Source of the DNA: Myxococcus qinghaiensis
GTDB taxonomy: Bacteria > Myxococcota > Myxococcia > Myxococcales > Myxococcaceae
Reading direction: 5' to 3'
Assembly (NCBI RefSeq): GCF_024198215.1
Contig: NZ_JAKCFA010000001.1
Coordinates: 613,949 to 677,948 of the forward strand
Length of the DNA: 64,000 bases
In this document: piece by piece, positions 53,005 to 64,000 of the stretch
Layout of the letters: every line of letters starts with the position of its first letter
Numbering within the stretch: position 1 is the first letter of the stretch
Notes under the pieces: model-generated
The model's database searches: none
The model's input: the letters and a program-made list of their open reading frames with translations, nothing else
Told to the model about the DNA's origin: nothing
Made by a program: the position numbers and the translations under genes

Positions 53005-56000
53005 TCATTCCCGACCTTCCAGGTCGAGCAACCGCTTCAACCACCCCGCGACGTGCGGTGCGCGCAGCACGGAGACGCTGTCTCCGGGTGTTTCATGGAG
53101 CTCCAGGCCGCCCTCGGCCAGCTCGCCCCAGCCTCCGTCGCGCGCGTCCTCGTCGCGCTCCGGAGCGTCCGTCGCGAGCAGCAGCCGCACGGCGCCCTCG
53201 GTGGGCTCCGGCAGGTAGCGCCGCGCGGCGCGCAGGTGGCTGGCGAAGACCTTGAATCGCACCCGCAGCTCCGCCAGCGACAGCGCTTCTGGCAGGAGGC
53301 CCGTCTTCGCGCCCTCGGCGTGCAGGTGCGCGAGCAGCGGCTCCGCGTCCTTGCTGGAGGTGAGCGCCGAGGCCAGCACCGGCGCCGCGATTCCCGCCTG
53401 GGTCGCCAGGTGCTTCGCGAACAGCGCGCCCTGGGCGCCCGCCGTGGTGGCGGCCGTGCTGGCATCCGGCTCCGCGGGGAGCGGCTCGATGAGGAGCAGC
53501 TCCACGTCCTGGCCCTCTCGCTGGAGCTGCTGCGCCATCTCCCAGGCCACCAGCGCGCCCATTCCCGGGCCCGCCAGCCGGTACGGCCCCTTCGGCGCGG
53601 AGGCACGCAAGGCCTCCACGTAGAGCGTCGCCATGGCCTCCACGGACTCCAGCGGCGCGCGGCCTTCCTCCAAGCCACGGGCCTGGATGCCGACGACGCT
53701 CCAGCCCTCGGGGGCGTGGCTCGCCAGCTCGGCGTAGCCATCCACCTGTCCATCCATGCCATGGACGACGTGGAGCACGCGGCTCGCATCCGTGCCCGGG
53801 CGCAGCGTGACGAGCGGCGACCAGGTGGGCGTGGCGGGACGGGCCGGCTTGGCGCGAGCGTCCTGGGCCTTCAGCGCCTCCTGGGCGCGCTGGAGCAGCA
53901 GGGCGAGCGACTCGACGGTGGGGGCCTCGAAGAGGGCGCGCAGCGGCAGCTCCACGCCCAGGGCCACCCGGACGCGGGAGACGACCTGCGTGGCCAGCAG
54001 CGAGTGGCCACCGAGCGAGAAGAAGTTGTCGGTGATGCTCACGCGAGGCGTGCGCAGCACCTCCGCGAAGGCACCGGCCAGCAGCTCCTCCAGCGGCGTG
54101 CGAGGCGCGGCGAACGGCGCGGTGCCACGCAGGCTCTCCTCGTCCGGAGCGGGCAGCGCGCCGCGCGCCACCTTGCCGGTGGGCATCAGCGGCAGCGCCT
54201 CCAGCCGCATGAAGATGGACGGCACCATGTACTCGGGCACCTTCTCGCGGAGGACCTGGCGGGCCTCCTCGGTGCTCCACGGCGCGTCGGCCGGCAGCAC
54301 CACGTAGCCGACGAGGCGGCGGTCTCCCGCGACGTCCTCGCGGACGATGGCCACCGCGTCGCGCACCTGGGGCAGCGCGCGCAGGGCCACTTCCACCTCG
54401 CCCAGCTCGATGCGGAAGCCGCGCAGCTTCACCTGGCTGTCCAGGCGGCCCAAGAACTCCAGGTTGCCGTCCACGAGCCACCGGGCCTTGTCACCCGTGC
54501 GGTACAGCCGTGAGCCGGGCGCGCCGCCCATGAAGTCCGGCAGGAACCGGTCCGACGTCAGGTCCGGGCGGCCATGGTAGCCGTGGGCCACGTTGGCGCC
54601 ACCCACGTAGACCTCGCCCGCGACGCCGATGGGGCAGGGCTCGCCGTGCGGGTCCAACACGTAGATCCGCATGTTGGCGAGCGGCGAGCCCACCGGGGGC
54701 AGCGCGGGCCAGCGCTTGCGGTCCGCGGGGGCGCGCCACGCCGTGACGACGTGGGCCTCCGACGGGCCGTACTGGTTCTCCAGCGTGCACTCCGGCAGCC
54801 GGTCGAAGAAGGCCAGCAGCGCGGGCGTCACCTGGAGCTGCTCGCCGGCGGTGACGATTTCACCCAGCGGCGGGAGCTCCTTCTCCGTGAGCGCCGCGTC
54901 GCACATGGCCTGGAGGGCGACGAAGGGCAGGAACAGCCGCTCCACGCGGTGCTCGCGCATGTAGCGCAGCATGGCGGGCGGGTCCTGTCGCAGCGAGCCG
55001 TTGATGAGCAGCACCTTGCCGCCCAGGCACCAGGTGCCGAAGAGCTCCTGGAAGGACACGTCGAAGTTGAGCGAGGCGAACTGGAGCGTCGTCGCGTCCG
55101 GCTTCACCGCGCGCTTCATCAACCACCAGAGCATGTTGCCCACCGCGCGGTGGGACATGACGATGCCCTTGGGACGGCCCGTGCTGCCGGAGGTGTAGAC
55201 GAAGTAGCAGTTCGTCTCCGGCGACATGTCCACGTCGGGCGAGTGCGTGGGCCGCGAGGCGACGGCCGTCTCCTCCTCCAGCCGCACCACCCGCGCGGAC
55301 AGGCCGGGAGGCAGCGCGGAGACGAGCGCCGAGTGCGCCAGGACGACGGGGGCGCCCGTGTCCTCCAGCATCAGCGCCAGGCGGTCCGCCGGGTAGCTCG
55401 GGTCCAACGGGAGGAACGCGGCGCCGACCTTGAGCGTGGCCAGGACGGCGACGGGCATGTCCAGGCTCGCGCGCTCCAGGCACAGGCCCACCGTGCCATT
55501 CACGGGCACGCCGAGCGCCAGCAGGTGATGGGCGAGCTGGTTGGCGCGAGCGTCGAGCTGCGCGTACGTGAGCGACTGGACTCCGTCCGTCACGGCCACG
55601 CGGTCCGGCGTGCGGGCGACCTGGGCCTCCACCCAGCGGTGCATCAACCCCGGCACGTAGGTCGGGTCCACCAGGGAGTTGAAGCCTTCGACGACCTGCT
55701 GCCGCTCGCCGTCCGACAGCAGCGGCAGCCGGCCCAGCGTCTGGTCCGGCTGGGCGACGGCGCTCTCGAGCAGGCGCTGGAGCGCACCCACCATCCGCTC
55801 CGCCGTCGCGCGGGAGAAGAGGTCGGAGGCGTACTCCAGGTAGCCGGTGAGGCCGTGCGACGACTCGAACACGGAGAGCGTCAGGTCGAACTTGGCCGTG
55901 CCGCTGGTGGCCTCCACCGGCGACATGCGCAGGTCCGACGTCTCGTAGGTCTCCTTGTAGACGTTCTGGAGGACGAACAGCACCTGGAACAGCGGCGTGC

Positions 56001-59000
56001 GGTTCAGGCTGCGCTCGGGCTGCAGCTCCTCCACCAGCTTCTCGAACGGCACGTCCTGGTGCGCGTACGCATCCAGCGTCGCCTCACGCACGCGCCCGAG
56101 CAGCTCGCGGAACGTCTGGTGCTCGGAGAGCTGCGTGCGCAGCACGAGCGTGTTGGCGAAGAAGCCGATGAGCTTCTCCAAGTCGGAGTGGCGACGGCCG
56201 GCGATGGGCGAGCCGATGCTGATGTCGTCCTGACCGGAGTAGCGCGACAGCATCGTCTGGAAGGCGGCGAGCAGGACCATGAACGTCGTGGCGCCCTCGC
56301 GGCGCGCCAGCGTCTGGACCGCGTCCTGGAGCGCGCGCGGCATGGTGAAGCCCACCATGTCTCCCTTGAAGCTGCTGACGGCCGGACGGGCGAAGTCCGT
56401 GGGCAGCTCCAACGCCGGGGGCGCGCCTTGCAGGTGCTTGCGCCACCAGGCCACCTGCCTGTCGAGCACGTCGCCCTTGAGCCAGCTGCGCTGCCAGGCG
56501 GAGTAGTCCGCGTACTGGAGCGGCAGCTCCGGCAGCGTGAGCGGGAGTCCCTTGGCGAAGGACGTGTATGCGGAGGCCAGCTCGTTGACGAGCAGGCCCA
56601 TGGACCAGCCGTCCGAGACGATGTGGTGCATGGACATCAGCAGCACATGGTCCTCGGCGCCGAGCTTCAGCAGGCGGACGCGGAGCAGCGAGCGGTCCGT
56701 CAGGTTGAACGGACGCTGCGTCTCCTCGGTGGCGGCGCGGAGGGCCTCGGCCTCGCGGGCCGCGGGCTCCAGCGCGCTCAAGTCCAGCATGTTGATGGGC
56801 GCCGGCTCGTGCGGATGGATGACCTGGATGGGCTGGCCGTTGTTGCTCTGGATGGACGTGCGCAGGGACTCGTGCCGACGGAGCAGCTCGTTGACGGCCC
56901 GGCCCATCGCGTCCACGTTCAGCGGGCCCTCCAGCCGCACGGTGGCGGGGATGTTGTAGAAGGCGCTGTTCGGCTCGAGCTGGTCGAGGAACCACAGGCG
57001 CTGCTGCGCGAAGGACACCGGCTGCTCGCCCGTGCGCTGCACGGGGACGAGCGGCGGAATCTCCAGGCCCTGGCCCTGCTGCACCGCCAGGTCCACGCGC
57101 TGCGCCAGCGCCGCCAGGTCCGGCGTGTCGAACAAGTCGCGAAGCGGCAGCTCCACGCCGAACACCGCGCGCATCCGGCTGATGGCCTGTGTCGCCATCA
57201 GCGAGTGTCCGCCCAGCTCGAAGAAGTTGTCGTGGATGCCCACGCGCTCCACCTCGAGCACCGCGCACCAGATGGTCGCCAGTCGCGCCTCGGTGGGCGT
57301 GCGAGGCCCCACGAAGTCGGGCCGCCCGCTGACGTTGCTCATGTCCGGCGCGGGCAGGGCCTTGCGGTCCACCTTGCCGTTCGAGGTCAGCGGCAGCGCC
57401 TCCAGCACCATCACCACCGTGGGCACCATGTACTCGGGCAGCGCGTCCTTCAGCGCCCCGCGCAATGTGGCGCCGTCCGTGGGCACGCCCTCGCGCGCCA
57501 CGGCGTAGGCGATGAGGCGCTTGCCGCCAGGGCCGTCCTCGCGGGCCACCACGACGGCCTCGCGCACCGCCGGGTGCCGGGCCAGCGCGGCCTCGACTTC
57601 ACCCAGCTCGATGCGGAAGCCACGCACCTTCACCTGCGCGTCCACGCGGCCGACGAACTCCAGCGTGCCGTCGTCGCGCCAGCGCACCACGTCGCCCGTG
57701 CGGTACAGCCGCGCGCCGGGCACTCCCGAGTACAGGTCCGGGAGGAAGCGCTCGGCGGTGAGCGCGGGCCTGCCCGCGTAGCCTCGGGCCACGCCGACGC
57801 CGCCCAGGTACAGCTCGCCCTTGACGCCCACGGGTACCGGCTCGCCGCGCGCGTCGAGCACGTAGGCCCGCACGTTCGCCAGGGGCCGACCGATGGAGGG
57901 CAGGTGGCTGTCGTCGGCGACGACCTGCGCCAGCGTGGCCACGACGGTGGCCTCCGTGGGGCCGTAGGTGTTGAGGAACCGGCGACCCGGGGCCCACCGC
58001 GCGACGACGTCCGAGGGCAGCGCCTCGCCGCCGGAGATGACCGTCTTCAGCGCGGGCAGCTCCTCGGCGGGCGTGGCGGCCAGGGCCGCGGGCGTGAGGC
58101 TGATGACGGTGAGCGCCTGCTCGCGCAGCAGCGTGTGCAGCGGCGCGCCCGGCATCACCTTCTCCAGCGGCGCGAGCACCAGCGTGGCGCCCGAGGTCAG
58201 CGTGGTGAAGATCTCCTCCACCGACAGGTCGAAGGAGAGGTTGGCGAACTGCAGCACGCGCTCGCCGGGGCCGATGCCGTAGGCCGGGGCCTCGTGGGTG
58301 ACGAGGTTGGCCACGCTCCGGTGCTCGACGGCCGTGCCCTTGGGCTGGCCCGTGCTGCCGGAGGTGTACAGCAGGTAGGCGAGGTTCCCAGGCGTGACGC
58401 CCGTGGCGGGAGCCTCGATGCTCTCCTGCGACAGGGCCTCGTGCGCGGTGTCGAGGCACAGGGCGCGGGCGCGGTGCGGCTCGGGGAACCGGTCCACGAG
58501 CGGGGACTGCGTGAGCAGCAGCGCGGCGCCGCTGTCGTCGAGCAGGAAGGCCAGGCGCTCGCGCGGCAGCAGCGGATCCACCGGCACCCAGGCGCCGCCC
58601 GCCTTGAGGATGCCGAGCAGGCCCACCACGACATCCAGTGAGCGCTCCACGCTGAGCGCGACGCGGACCTCGGGTCCGACGCCGTGACGGCGCAGCACGT
58701 GGGCGAGCTGGTTGGCCCGCGCGTCCAACTGCGCGTAGGTGAGCTGGGTGCCCTCGAAGGAGGCGGCCAGCGCGTCGGGGGCGCGGCGGACCTGGGCCTC
58801 GAAGAGCGTGTGCACGCAGGCCTCGGGGAAGTCCGCGCGGGTGTCGTTCCACGCCACGAGCTGCCGCTGACGCTCCTCGCCGGAGAGCAGCGTGAGCGAG
58901 GAGAGGCGACGCTCGGGCGCGGCGACGAACAGCTCCACGAGCGCCCGGAAGTGCCGGGTCATCCGCTCGATGGTGGACGCGTCGTAGAGGTCCGCCTGGT

Positions 59001-62000
59001 AGTCGAACTCACCCATGAAGCCGGCGGAGGTGCGGCCCATGGAGAGCGTGATGTCGAACTTGGCGACGTGGCCCTCGTCGGGGCCCTGGCGCATCGTCAG
59101 GCCCGGCAGCGAGGCCGCCGCCTCCGGCGTGTTCTGGAGGATGAACATCACGCGGAACAGCGGCGACTGCTGGAGGTCCCGCAAGGGCTGCAGCTGCTCG
59201 AAGGGCAGGTGCTGGTGCGAGTAGGCGCCGAGCGCCGTCTCTCGCACGCGGGTCATCAGCTCGCGCACCGTCGGGTCGCCGTCCAGGCGCGTGCGGAGGA
59301 CCAGCGTGTTGAGGAAGAAGCCGACCAGGCCCTCCAGCTCGGCGCGGTTGCGTCCGGCCACCGGCGAGCCGACGGAGATGTCGTCCTGACCGGAGTAGCG
59401 CGACAGCACGAGCTGGAACGCCGCCAGGAAGAACATGAACGGGGTGATGCCTTCACGGTTGCAGAAGGTCTCGATGGCCTGCGCCAGCTCGGTCGGAATG
59501 ACGAGGGGCACCATGCCGCCGCGAGGCCGTGACAGGTGCGTGCGCGGTCTGTCGGTGGGCAGCTCCAGGTCCTGAGGCGCCCCGTCCAGCTGGCGCTGCC
59601 ACCATGCGAGCTGGCGGTCCAGCTCCGCGCCCTCCAGCCACTTGCGCTGCCAGGTGGAGAAGTCCGCGTACTGGAGCGGCAGCTCGGGGAGGCTCGGCGC
59701 GCGGCCGGCCTGGAAGTCGCCGTACAGGAGCGCCATCTCGCGGACGACCACGCTGATGGACCAGCCGTCGGAGACGATGTGGTGGACGTTGATGAGCAGC
59801 AGGTGCTCCCGGTCCTCCAGCACCAGCACCTCGGCGCGCAGCAGCGGCCCGGTGCTCAGGTCGAACGGCCGCATGGCGTGCTCGCCCGCGCGACGTCGGG
59901 CTTCCAGCTCCCGCTGCTCGGGCGCGAGGTGCCGCAGGTCCGTGACGGGCATCTCGAGCGGGGAAGACGGGTGGATGACCTGCACGGGGCCGTCGGCCTC
60001 GGCGCGGAACGTGGTGCGCAGGGCCTCGTGACGGTGCACGACGGCCTCCAGCGTGCGACGCAGCACCTCCACGTCCAGCTCGCCGGAGAGCACCATCGAG
60101 GACGGGATGTTGAACGCGGGGCTTCCGGGCTCGAGCTGGTCCAGGAACCACACGCGCTGCTGTGAGAACGACAGGGGCAGCTTGCCGTCGCGCGGCGCGC
60201 GCTCGATGGGCGGTGCCGCCGTCGTCGCGCCGGTGCGCAGGGCGGTGTCGACCCGCTGGGCCAGCGCGGCGACGGTGGGCGCCTCGAAGAGGTCTCGCAC
60301 CGGCAGCTCCACCGAGAAGCTGGAGCGGATGCGCGACGTCACCTGGGTGGCCAGCAGCGAGTGGCCACCCATCTCGAAGAAGTTGTCGGTGACGCTGACG
60401 CGGCCGAGCTTCAGCACCGTCGCGAACAGCTCCGCCAGCTTCTCCTCCACGGGCGTGCGAGGCGCGGTGAACGCGGTGTCGCCGCGCAGGCTCTCCGCGT
60501 CGGGCGCGGGCAGGAGCTTGCGGGCCAGCTTGCCGCTGGGCGTCAGGGGCAGGGCCTCCAGCGTGAGGAACGCCGAGGGCACCATGTACTCGGGCACGCG
60601 CTTGAGCATGAAGGCGCGGAGCGTCTCCGCCGTCGTGGCGGAAGCGGGGGCCTCATCCGGAGACACGGGGACGACGTAGGCGACCAGGCGCTTGTCGCCC
60701 GGGACATCCTCGCGCACGGCGGCGGCGGCGTCTCTCACGCCTGGGGCCGCGCGGAGGACGGATTCGACCTCGCCCAACTCGACGCGGAAGCCTCGCACCT
60801 TCACCTGGAAGTCGATGCGGCCGAGGAACTCCAGGTTGCCGTCCGCCGTCCAGCGCGCGGAGTCGCCGGTGCGGTAGAGGCGGTCACCCGGAATGCCACT
60901 GAACGGGTTTGGCACGAACGCGGCGGCGGTGAGCGCGGGGCGGGCCAGGTAGCCGTGGGCCAGGTGGCTGCCGCCGACGAAGACCTCTCCGGCCACGCCG
61001 ATGGGGACGGGCTGGCCGAGCGCGTCGAGCACGAAGAGCTGCGTGTGGCCCAGCGGGCTGCCGACGGGAGGCAGGCGCGGCCACGAGGCGGGGGCGCCGC
61101 GCATGCGGTACGCGGAGACGACGTGGGCCTCGGAGGGGCCGTACTGGTTCTCCAGCGTGCAGCCCGGCAGCTTCTCGAAGAACGACACCAGCGTGGCGTT
61201 CACCTGGAGCTGCTCACCGGCGGTGATGACCTCGTTCAGCGTGCGCGGCAGCGTGGCGCCGTGCGAGACGGAGTCCGCCATGGCCTGGAGCGCGACGAAG
61301 GGCAGGAACAACCGCTCCACGCCGTGCCGGTCCATGAAGTCGAGCAGCGCGGGGATGTCGCGCCGCAGTGTGTCCGAGGGCAGCACCACCTTCGCGCCGA
61401 CCCACCAGGACGCGAACAGCTCCTGGATGGAGACGTCGAAGTTGAGCGACGCGAACTGGAGCGTCGTGGCGACCGGGCGAGGCGACTGACGAATCTGCCA
61501 GGCCAGCATGAAGCTCAGGGCCCGGTGGGGCATGACGATGCCCTTGGGGATGCCCGTGCTGCCGGACGTGTAGATGACGTACGCGTTCGCCTCGGGCGAC
61601 ACGTCGCGTCCCAGGGAGCGCGTGGGCTGGCGGGCCACGGCGGCGGCCTCGGTGTCCAACTGGATGCGACGCGCGCGGCTGTCCGCGGGCAGGCTTCCGC
61701 TGAGGTGTGACTGCGTGAGGATGACCGGCGCGGCGGTGTCCTCCAGCATGAACGCGAGGCGGTCCGCCGGATACGTGGGATCCAACGCCACGTAGAAGGC
61801 GCCGACCTTGAGCGTCGCCAGGACGGCGATGGCCATGTCCAGGCTCTTGTCCACGCAGATGCCCACGGCGCTTCCCGCGGGCACGCCGTGCTCGACCAGG
61901 TGGTGCGCGAGCTGGTTGGCGCGGCCGTCCAGCTCCGCGTAGGTGAGCGCGCGCTGGCCGTCGGTGATGGCGATGGCGTCGGGCGTGCGGGCGACCTGCG

Positions 62001-64000
62001 CCTCCACGGGGCCGTGCATCGTCGTGGCCGAGTGGGCGTTGCGGGACGTGTCGTTCCACTCGACGAGAAGCTGCCGCTCCTCCCCGGGGCTCAGGAGCGA
62101 CAGCTTCCAGGGCGACTGGTCCGGGTTGGCGACGGCGGACTGGAGCAGCCGCACCCAGTGCGCGCCCATCCTCCGCGCCGTGCTCACGTCGAACAGGTCG
62201 GTGTTGAACTCGAGCAGGCCCTCGATTTCGTCTCCGCCATCCCCCAGCAGCAGGGACAGGTCGTACTTGGAGGTGCCGCTGTCGACGTCCATCGAGGGCG
62301 GCGCGTTGGCGTCACGAGCGCTCCGGCCCGTGTCGTGGCGCGGCGTGTTCTGGAGGGCGAGCATGACCTGGAACAGCGGCGACCGGCTCAGGTCGCGCTC
62401 CAGCTTCATCTCCTCCACCAGCTTCTCGAAGGGCACATCCTGGTGGGCGTAGGCGCCGAGCGTGCTCTCCTTCACCTGGGCGAGCAGCGTGCGGAACGTC
62501 AGCCCCGGCGTGAGGCGCGCGCGCAGGGCCAGCGTGTTGACGAAGAAGCCGACGATGTTCTCCAGCTCGGACTGCCGGCGGTTGGCGATGGGCGAGCCGA
62601 CCACGATGTCGTCCTGGCCGGAGTAGCGGGCCAGGAGGATGTGGAGGGCGGACAGCAAGGCCATGAAGGGCGTGACGCCCTCCTGCTTGCACAGCGCATG
62701 GAGCGCCGACGTCAGCTCCGTGCCCAGCTTCACCGGAAGGCTTGCGCCACGCGACGTCTGCACGGGAGGCCGGGGCCGGTCCGTGGGCAACTCCAGCGCG
62801 TGAGGCACGCCGTCGAGGTGCTTGCGCCACCAGCCCACCTGCGCGGCGAGCGCATCGTCACGCAGCCAGCCGCGCTGCCAGGCGGCGTAGTCCGCGTATT
62901 GGAGGGTCAGCGGCGTCAGCGGCGAGGGCAGGCCCTGGCTGAAGGCGGTGTACAGCGCGCCGACCTCGCGGGCGAGGATGCCGCTGGACCAGCCGTCCGA
63001 CACGATGTGGTGCACCGTGACGAGCAACAGGTGTTGCTCCGCGGCGAGCCGGAGCAGCGTGGTGCGGAGCAGGGGGACGCGGGTCAGGTCGAAAGGCTTC
63101 TGGGCCTCGGCGGTGGCGAGCTCCAGGGCCTTGGCCTCGCGCTCCGACTCCGGGAGGTGACTCAGGTCCACGACGGGGACGGACAGCTCCACGCGCGGGT
63201 GGATGAGCTGGAAGGGCTCGCCATCCTCACGGGTGAGGAAGCTGGTGCGCAGCGCCTCGTGGCGACGCACCAGCTCCTGGAGCGCCCGCGTGAGCGCATC
63301 GACATCCACGGCGGTGTCGAGCCGGAGCGCGGAGGGGATGTTGTAGAAGGCGCTGTCCGGCTGGAAGCGGTCGAGGAACCAGAGGCGCTGCTGGGCGAAG
63401 GACAACGGCAGCGCGCCGCTGTCGCGAGGCACGGGGAGCAGCGGCGGGAGCTGGACGCTCTCACCGGAGAGGATGGCCGCGTCGATGCGCTGCGCGAGCG
63501 CTTCGACCGTGGGCTTCACGAACAAGTCTCTCAGCGCGAGCTCCACGCCGAAGGCCGCGCGGACACGCGACACGACCTGCGTGGCGAGCAGGGAGTGGCC
63601 ACCCAGCTCGAAGAAGTCGTCGTGCATGCCGATGCGCTCGACGTGCAGCAGCTCTGACCAGAGGGTGGCGAGCTGGACCTCGACGTGGGTCCTGGGCGCG
63701 ACGTACTCGCGGACCGGCGCGGAGAGCGACGCGTCAGGCGAGGGCAGCGCGTTGCGGTCCACCTTGCCGTTGGGCGTGAGGGGGAGCGCGTCGAGCACGG
63801 CGATGGCGGACGGCACCATGTGCTCGGGCAGGCGCAGCTTCAGCGACTCGCGCAGGGCGACGACGTCCAGACTGTCGGCGACGACGTAGGCGACGAGGCG
63901 CTTGTCGCCCATGGCCTCCGTGCGGACGGTGGCGACGGCCTGATGGACGGAGGGGTTGAGCAGGAGGGCGGCTTCGACTTCACCGAGCTCGATGCGGAAG
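53005..64000 (-). CDS. Nonribosomal peptide synthetase, C-terminal part (runs off right edge)
   Basis: At least 3,660 residues; the frame is open to the window end and the start lies beyond 64000. The visible order is: end of an A domain (64000-63733), PCP1 (63699-63478), C1 (63420-62077), A2 (62025-60499), PCP2 (60465-60238), C2 (60189-58873), A3 (58815-57343), PCP3 (57315-57088), C3 (57027-55699), A4 (55650-54142), PCP4 (54111-53884), TE (53787-53017). All four PCPs keep the phosphopantetheine Ser in GGHSL. All three C domains have HHIVSDG and look like the L-L class, and no epimerisation domain is seen. Specificity residues in GrsA numbering (235/236/239/278/299/301/322/330/331): A2 D-V-Q-F-I-A-Q-V-V, A3 D-L-E-S-I-G-T-V-V, A4 D-V-Q-F-V-A-Q-V-V. 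A2 and A4 come nearest to proline-type codes I remember, and A3, with Glu 239, to codes for basic residues; both are tentative. The TE is degenerate. Confidence 0.97.
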   Translation of the reverse strand, partial: FRIELGEVEAALLLNPSVHQAVATVRTEAMGDKRLVAYVVADSLDVVALRESLKLRLPEHMVPSAIAVLDALPLTPNGKVDRNALPSPDASLSAPVREYVAPRTHVEVQLATLWSELLHVERIGMHDDFFELGGHSLLATQVVSRVRAAFGVELALRDLFVKPTVEALAQRIDAAILSGESVQLPPLLPVPRDSGALPLSFAQQRLWFLDRFQPDSAFYNIPSALRLDTAVDVDALTRALQELVRRHEALRTSFLTREDGEPFQLIHPRVELSVPVVDLSHLPESEREAKALELATAEAQKPFDLTRVPLLRTTLLRLAAEQHLLLVTVHHIVSDGWSSGILAREVGALYTAFSQGLPSPLTPLTLQYADYAAWQRGWLRDDALAAQVGWWRKHLDGVPHALELPTDRPRPPVQTSRGASLPVKLGTELTSALHALCKQEGVTPFMALLSALHILLARYSGQDDIVVGSPIANRRQSELENIVGFFVNTLALRARLTPGLTFRTLLAQVKESTLGAYAHQDVPFEKLVEEMKLERDLSRSPLFQVMLALQNTPRHDTGRSARDANAPPSMDVDSGTSKYDLSLLLGDGGDEIEGLLEFNTDLFDVSTARRMGAHWVRLLQSAVANPDQSPWKLSLLSPGEERQLLVEWNDTSRNAHSATTMHGPVEAQVARTPDAIAITDGQRALTYAELDGRANQLAHHLVEHGVPAGSAVGICVDKSLDMAIAVLATLKVGAFYVALDPTYPADRLAFMLEDTAAPVILTQSHLSGSLPADSRARRIQLDTEAAAVARQPTRSLGRDVSPEANAYVIYTSGSTGIPKGIVMPHRALSFMLAWQIRQSPRPVATTLQFASLNFDVSIQELFASWWVGAKVVLPSDTLRRDIPALLDFMDRHGVERLFLPFVALQAMADSVSHGATLPRTLNEVITAGEQLQVNATLVSFFEKLPGCTLENQYGPSEAHVVSAYRMRGAPASWPRLPPVGSPLGHTQLFVLDALGQPVPIGVAGEVFVGGSHLAHGYLARPALTAAAFVPNPFSGIPGDRLYRTGDSARWTADGNLEFLGRIDFQVKVRGFRVELGEVESVLRAAPGVRDAAAAVREDVPGDKRLVAYVVPVSPDEAPASATTAETLRAFMLKRVPEYMVPSAFLTLEALPLTPSGKLARKLLPAPDAESLRGDTAFTAPRTPVEEKLAELFATVLKLGRVSVTDNFFEMGGHSLLATQVTSRIRSSFSVELPVRDLFEAPTVAALAQRVDTALRTGATTAAPPIERAPRDGKLPLSFSQQRVWFLDQLEPGSPAFNIPSSMVLSGELDVEVLRRTLEAVVHRHEALRTTFRAEADGPVQVIHPSSPLEMPVTDLRHLAPEQRELEARRRAGEHAMRPFDLSTGPLLRAEVLVLEDREHLLLINVHHIVSDGWSISVVVREMALLYGDFQAGRAPSLPELPLQYADFSTWQRKWLEGAELDRQLAWWQRQLDGAPQDLELPTDRPRTHLSRPRGGMVPLVIPTELAQAIETFCNREGITPFMFFLAAFQLVLSRYSGQDDISVGSPVAGRNRAELEGLVGFFLNTLVLRTRLDGDPTVRELMTRVRETALGAYSHQHLPFEQLQPLRDLQQSPLFRVMFILQNTPEAAASLPGLTMRQGPDEGHVAKFDITLSMGRTSAGFMGEFDYQADLYDASTIERMTRHFRALVELFVAAPERRLSSLTLLSGEERQRQLVAWNDTRADFPEACVHTLFEAQVRRAPDALAASFEGTQLTYAQLDARANQLAHVLRRHGVGPEVRVALSVERSLDVVVGLLGILKAGGAWVPVDPLLPRERLAFLLDDSGAALLLTQSPLVDRFPEPHRARALCLDTAHEALSQESIEAPATGVTPGNLAYLLYTSGSTGQPKGTAVEHRSVANLVTHEAPAYGIGPGERVLQFANLSFDLSVEEIFTTLTSGATLVLAPLEKVMPGAPLHTLLREQALTVISLTPAALAATPAEELPALKTVISGGEALPSDVVARWAPGRRFLNTYGPTEATVVATLAQVVADDSHLPSIGRPLANVRAYVLDARGEPVPVGVKGELYLGGVGVARGYAGRPALTAERFLPDLYSGVPGARLYRTGDVVRWRDDGTLEFVGRVDAQVKVRGFRIELGEVEAALARHPAVREAVVVAREDGPGGKRLIAYAVAREGVPTDGATLRGALKDALPEYMVPTVVMVLEALPLTSNGKVDRKALPAPDMSNVSGRPDFVGPRTPTEARLATIWCAVLEVERVGIHDNFFELGGHSLMATQAISRMRAVFGVELPLRDLFDTPDLAALAQRVDLAVQQGQGLEIPPLVPVQRTGEQPVSFAQQRLWFLDQLEPNSAFYNIPATVRLEGPLNVDAMGRAVNELLRRHESLRTSIQSNNGQPIQVIHPHEPAPINMLDLSALEPAAREAEALRAATEETQRPFNLTDRSLLRVRLLKLGAEDHVLLMSMHHIVSDGWSMGLLVNELASAYTSFAKGLPLTLPELPLQYADYSAWQRSWLKGDVLDRQVAWWRKHLQGAPPALELPTDFARPAVSSFKGDMVGFTMPRALQDAVQTLARREGATTFMVLLAAFQTMLSRYSGQDDISIGSPIAGRRHSDLEKLIGFFANTLVLRTQLSEHQTFRELLGRVREATLDAYAHQDVPFEKLVEELQPERSLNRTPLFQVLFVLQNVYKETYETSDLRMSPVEATSGTAKFDLTLSVFESSHGLTGYLEYASDLFSRATAERMVGALQRLLESAVAQPDQTLGRLPLLSDGERQQVVEGFNSLVDPTYVPGLMHRWVEAQVARTPDRVAVTDGVQSLTYAQLDARANQLAHHLLALGVPVNGTVGLCLERASLDMPVAVLATLKVGAAFLPLDPSYPADRLALMLEDTGAPVVLAHSALVSALPPGLSARVVRLEEETAVASRPTHSPDVDMSPETNCYFVYTSGSTGRPKGIVMSHRAVGNMLWWLMKRAVKPDATTLQFASLNFDVSFQELFGTWCLGGKVLLINGSLRQDPPAMLRYMREHRVERLFLPFVALQAMCDAALTEKELPPLGEIVTAGEQLQVTPALLAFFDRLPECTLENQYGPSEAHVVTAWRAPADRKRWPALPPVGSPLANMRIYVLDPHGEPCPIGVAGEVYVGGANVAHGYHGRPDLTSDRFLPDFMGGAPGSRLYRTGDKARWLVDGNLEFLGRLDSQVKLRGFRIELGEVEVALRALPQVRDAVAIVREDVAGDRRLVGYVVLPADAPWSTEEARQVLREKVPEYMVPSIFMRLEALPLMPTGKVARGALPAPDEESLRGTAPFAAPRTPLEELLAGAFAEVLRTPRVSITDNFFSLGGHSLLATQVVSRVRVALGVELPLRALFEAPTVESLALLLQRAQEALKAQDARAKPARPATPTWSPLVTLRPGTDASRVLHVVHGMDGQVDGYAELASHAPEGWSVVGIQARGLEEGRAPLESVEAMATLYVEALRASAPKGPYRLAGPGMGALVAWEMAQQLQREGQDVELLLIEPLPAEPDASTAATTAGAQGALFAKHLATQAGIAAPVLASALTSSKDAEPLLAHLHAEGAKTGLLPEALSLAELRVRFKVFASHLRAARRYLPEPTEGAVRLLLATDAPERDEDARDGGWGELAEGGLELHETPGDSVSVLRAPHVAGWLKRLLDLEGRE
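53017..53787 (-). other. Degenerate terminal thioesterase domain of the NRPS
   Basis: The domain has the fold signatures of a type I thioesterase ([38 protein letters not shown], and [16 protein letters not shown] at the end). The nucleophile position in GxSxG reads GPGMG, Gly from codon GGA at 53565-53563. The His of the usual GDH reads Ser (AGC at 53079-53077). The Asp after strand 6 is replaced by Glu in LLLIEP. No other GxSxG occurs in the domain. So hydrolysis or cyclisation by a Ser-His-Asp triad is not possible as read. Confidence 0.8.

Noticed and set aside
53440..53480. Alanine/threonine-rich part of the thioesterase lid as a frameshift
   Set aside because: The frame continues cleanly into the conserved C-terminal helix, so this is a variable lid and not a frameshift.
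54574..58641. A 1,355-codon open frame on the plus strand, antisense to the NRPS, and similar long ones at 53053-54513 and 61888-63657
   Set aside because: They mirror the NRPS codons; composition is Arg/His/Gly-rich low quality without any domain, and such antisense frames are expected where third positions are nearly all G or C.

Overview
The window looks like a chromosomal piece of a myxobacterium of the Myxococcaceae (Myxococcus, Corallococcus or Pyxidicoccus type). The basis is very high G+C with strong third-position bias, two Ser/Thr protein kinases of myxobacterial style (one with the HRDVSPKN catalytic loop and a C-terminal PEGA-like domain), several FHA-domain proteins including an FHA-sigma54 activator, FHA domains inside a Tad-type secretion locus, DivIVA in a Gram-negative setting, and a large NRPS. 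The genus is inference; no rRNA or tRNA gene is present to test it.

Layout. 1-5.8 kb: signalling block with the TPR tail of a gene entering from the left, a lipoprotein, a kinase with a degenerate cyclase-like tail, and a convergent FHA-sigma54 activator. 5.8-9.6 kb: a 478-bp gap with a perfect 21-bp palindrome, a secreted cyclase-family (PF04199-type) enzyme, a LysR regulator whose 3' end overlaps it antisense, and a phosphate-selective-type porin. 9.9-14.1 kb: divergent glutaminase and Orn/Lys/Arg decarboxylase, a possible acid-stress pair. 14.1-21.9 kb: a hybrid PAS/GAF sensor histidine kinase and a two-gene RND efflux operon. 22.2-28.3 kb: a periplasmic metallo-beta-lactamase-fold protein, an AraC regulator, a helical-repeat/cyclic-nucleotide-binding protein, a Cys-repeat secreted protein and a membrane Ser/Thr kinase. 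28.3-31.5 kb: glyQS. 31.6-35.2 kb: two translationally coupled lipoproteins. 35.3-42.5 kb: an FHA-rich partial Tad locus (RHH-FHA protein, prepilin peptidase, secretin, FHA-CpaF ATPase, FHA-FHA-TM-repeat protein). 42.5-45.2 kb: polA. 45.5-51.3 kb: housekeeping genes (peptidase MA, DUF167, DivIVA, HEAT, DnaJ/Zn-ribbon, SpoIIM, RDD). 51.8-64 kb: a LuxR-type regulator, mbtH and the C-terminal 3,660 residues of an NRPS running off the right edge on the minus strand.

How parts work together. The NRPS fragment reads (A)-PCP-C-A-PCP-C-A-PCP-C-A-PCP-TE, with MbtH directly downstream as the likely adenylation partner. Its terminal thioesterase has lost the Ser and His of its catalytic triad, so chain release is unexplained. 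The Tad-like locus carries four FHA domains in three proteins and lacks TadB/TadC and pilins here, suggesting phosphothreonine-controlled assembly with parts encoded elsewhere. At least five genes (starts 5832-, 38432+, 42500+, 48321-, 48983-) have a TA-rich -10-like hexamer exactly 7 nt before ATG and no clear Shine-Dalgarno, a pattern expected of leaderless transcripts. No tRNA, rRNA, CRISPR array, insertion sequence or integrase was seen.
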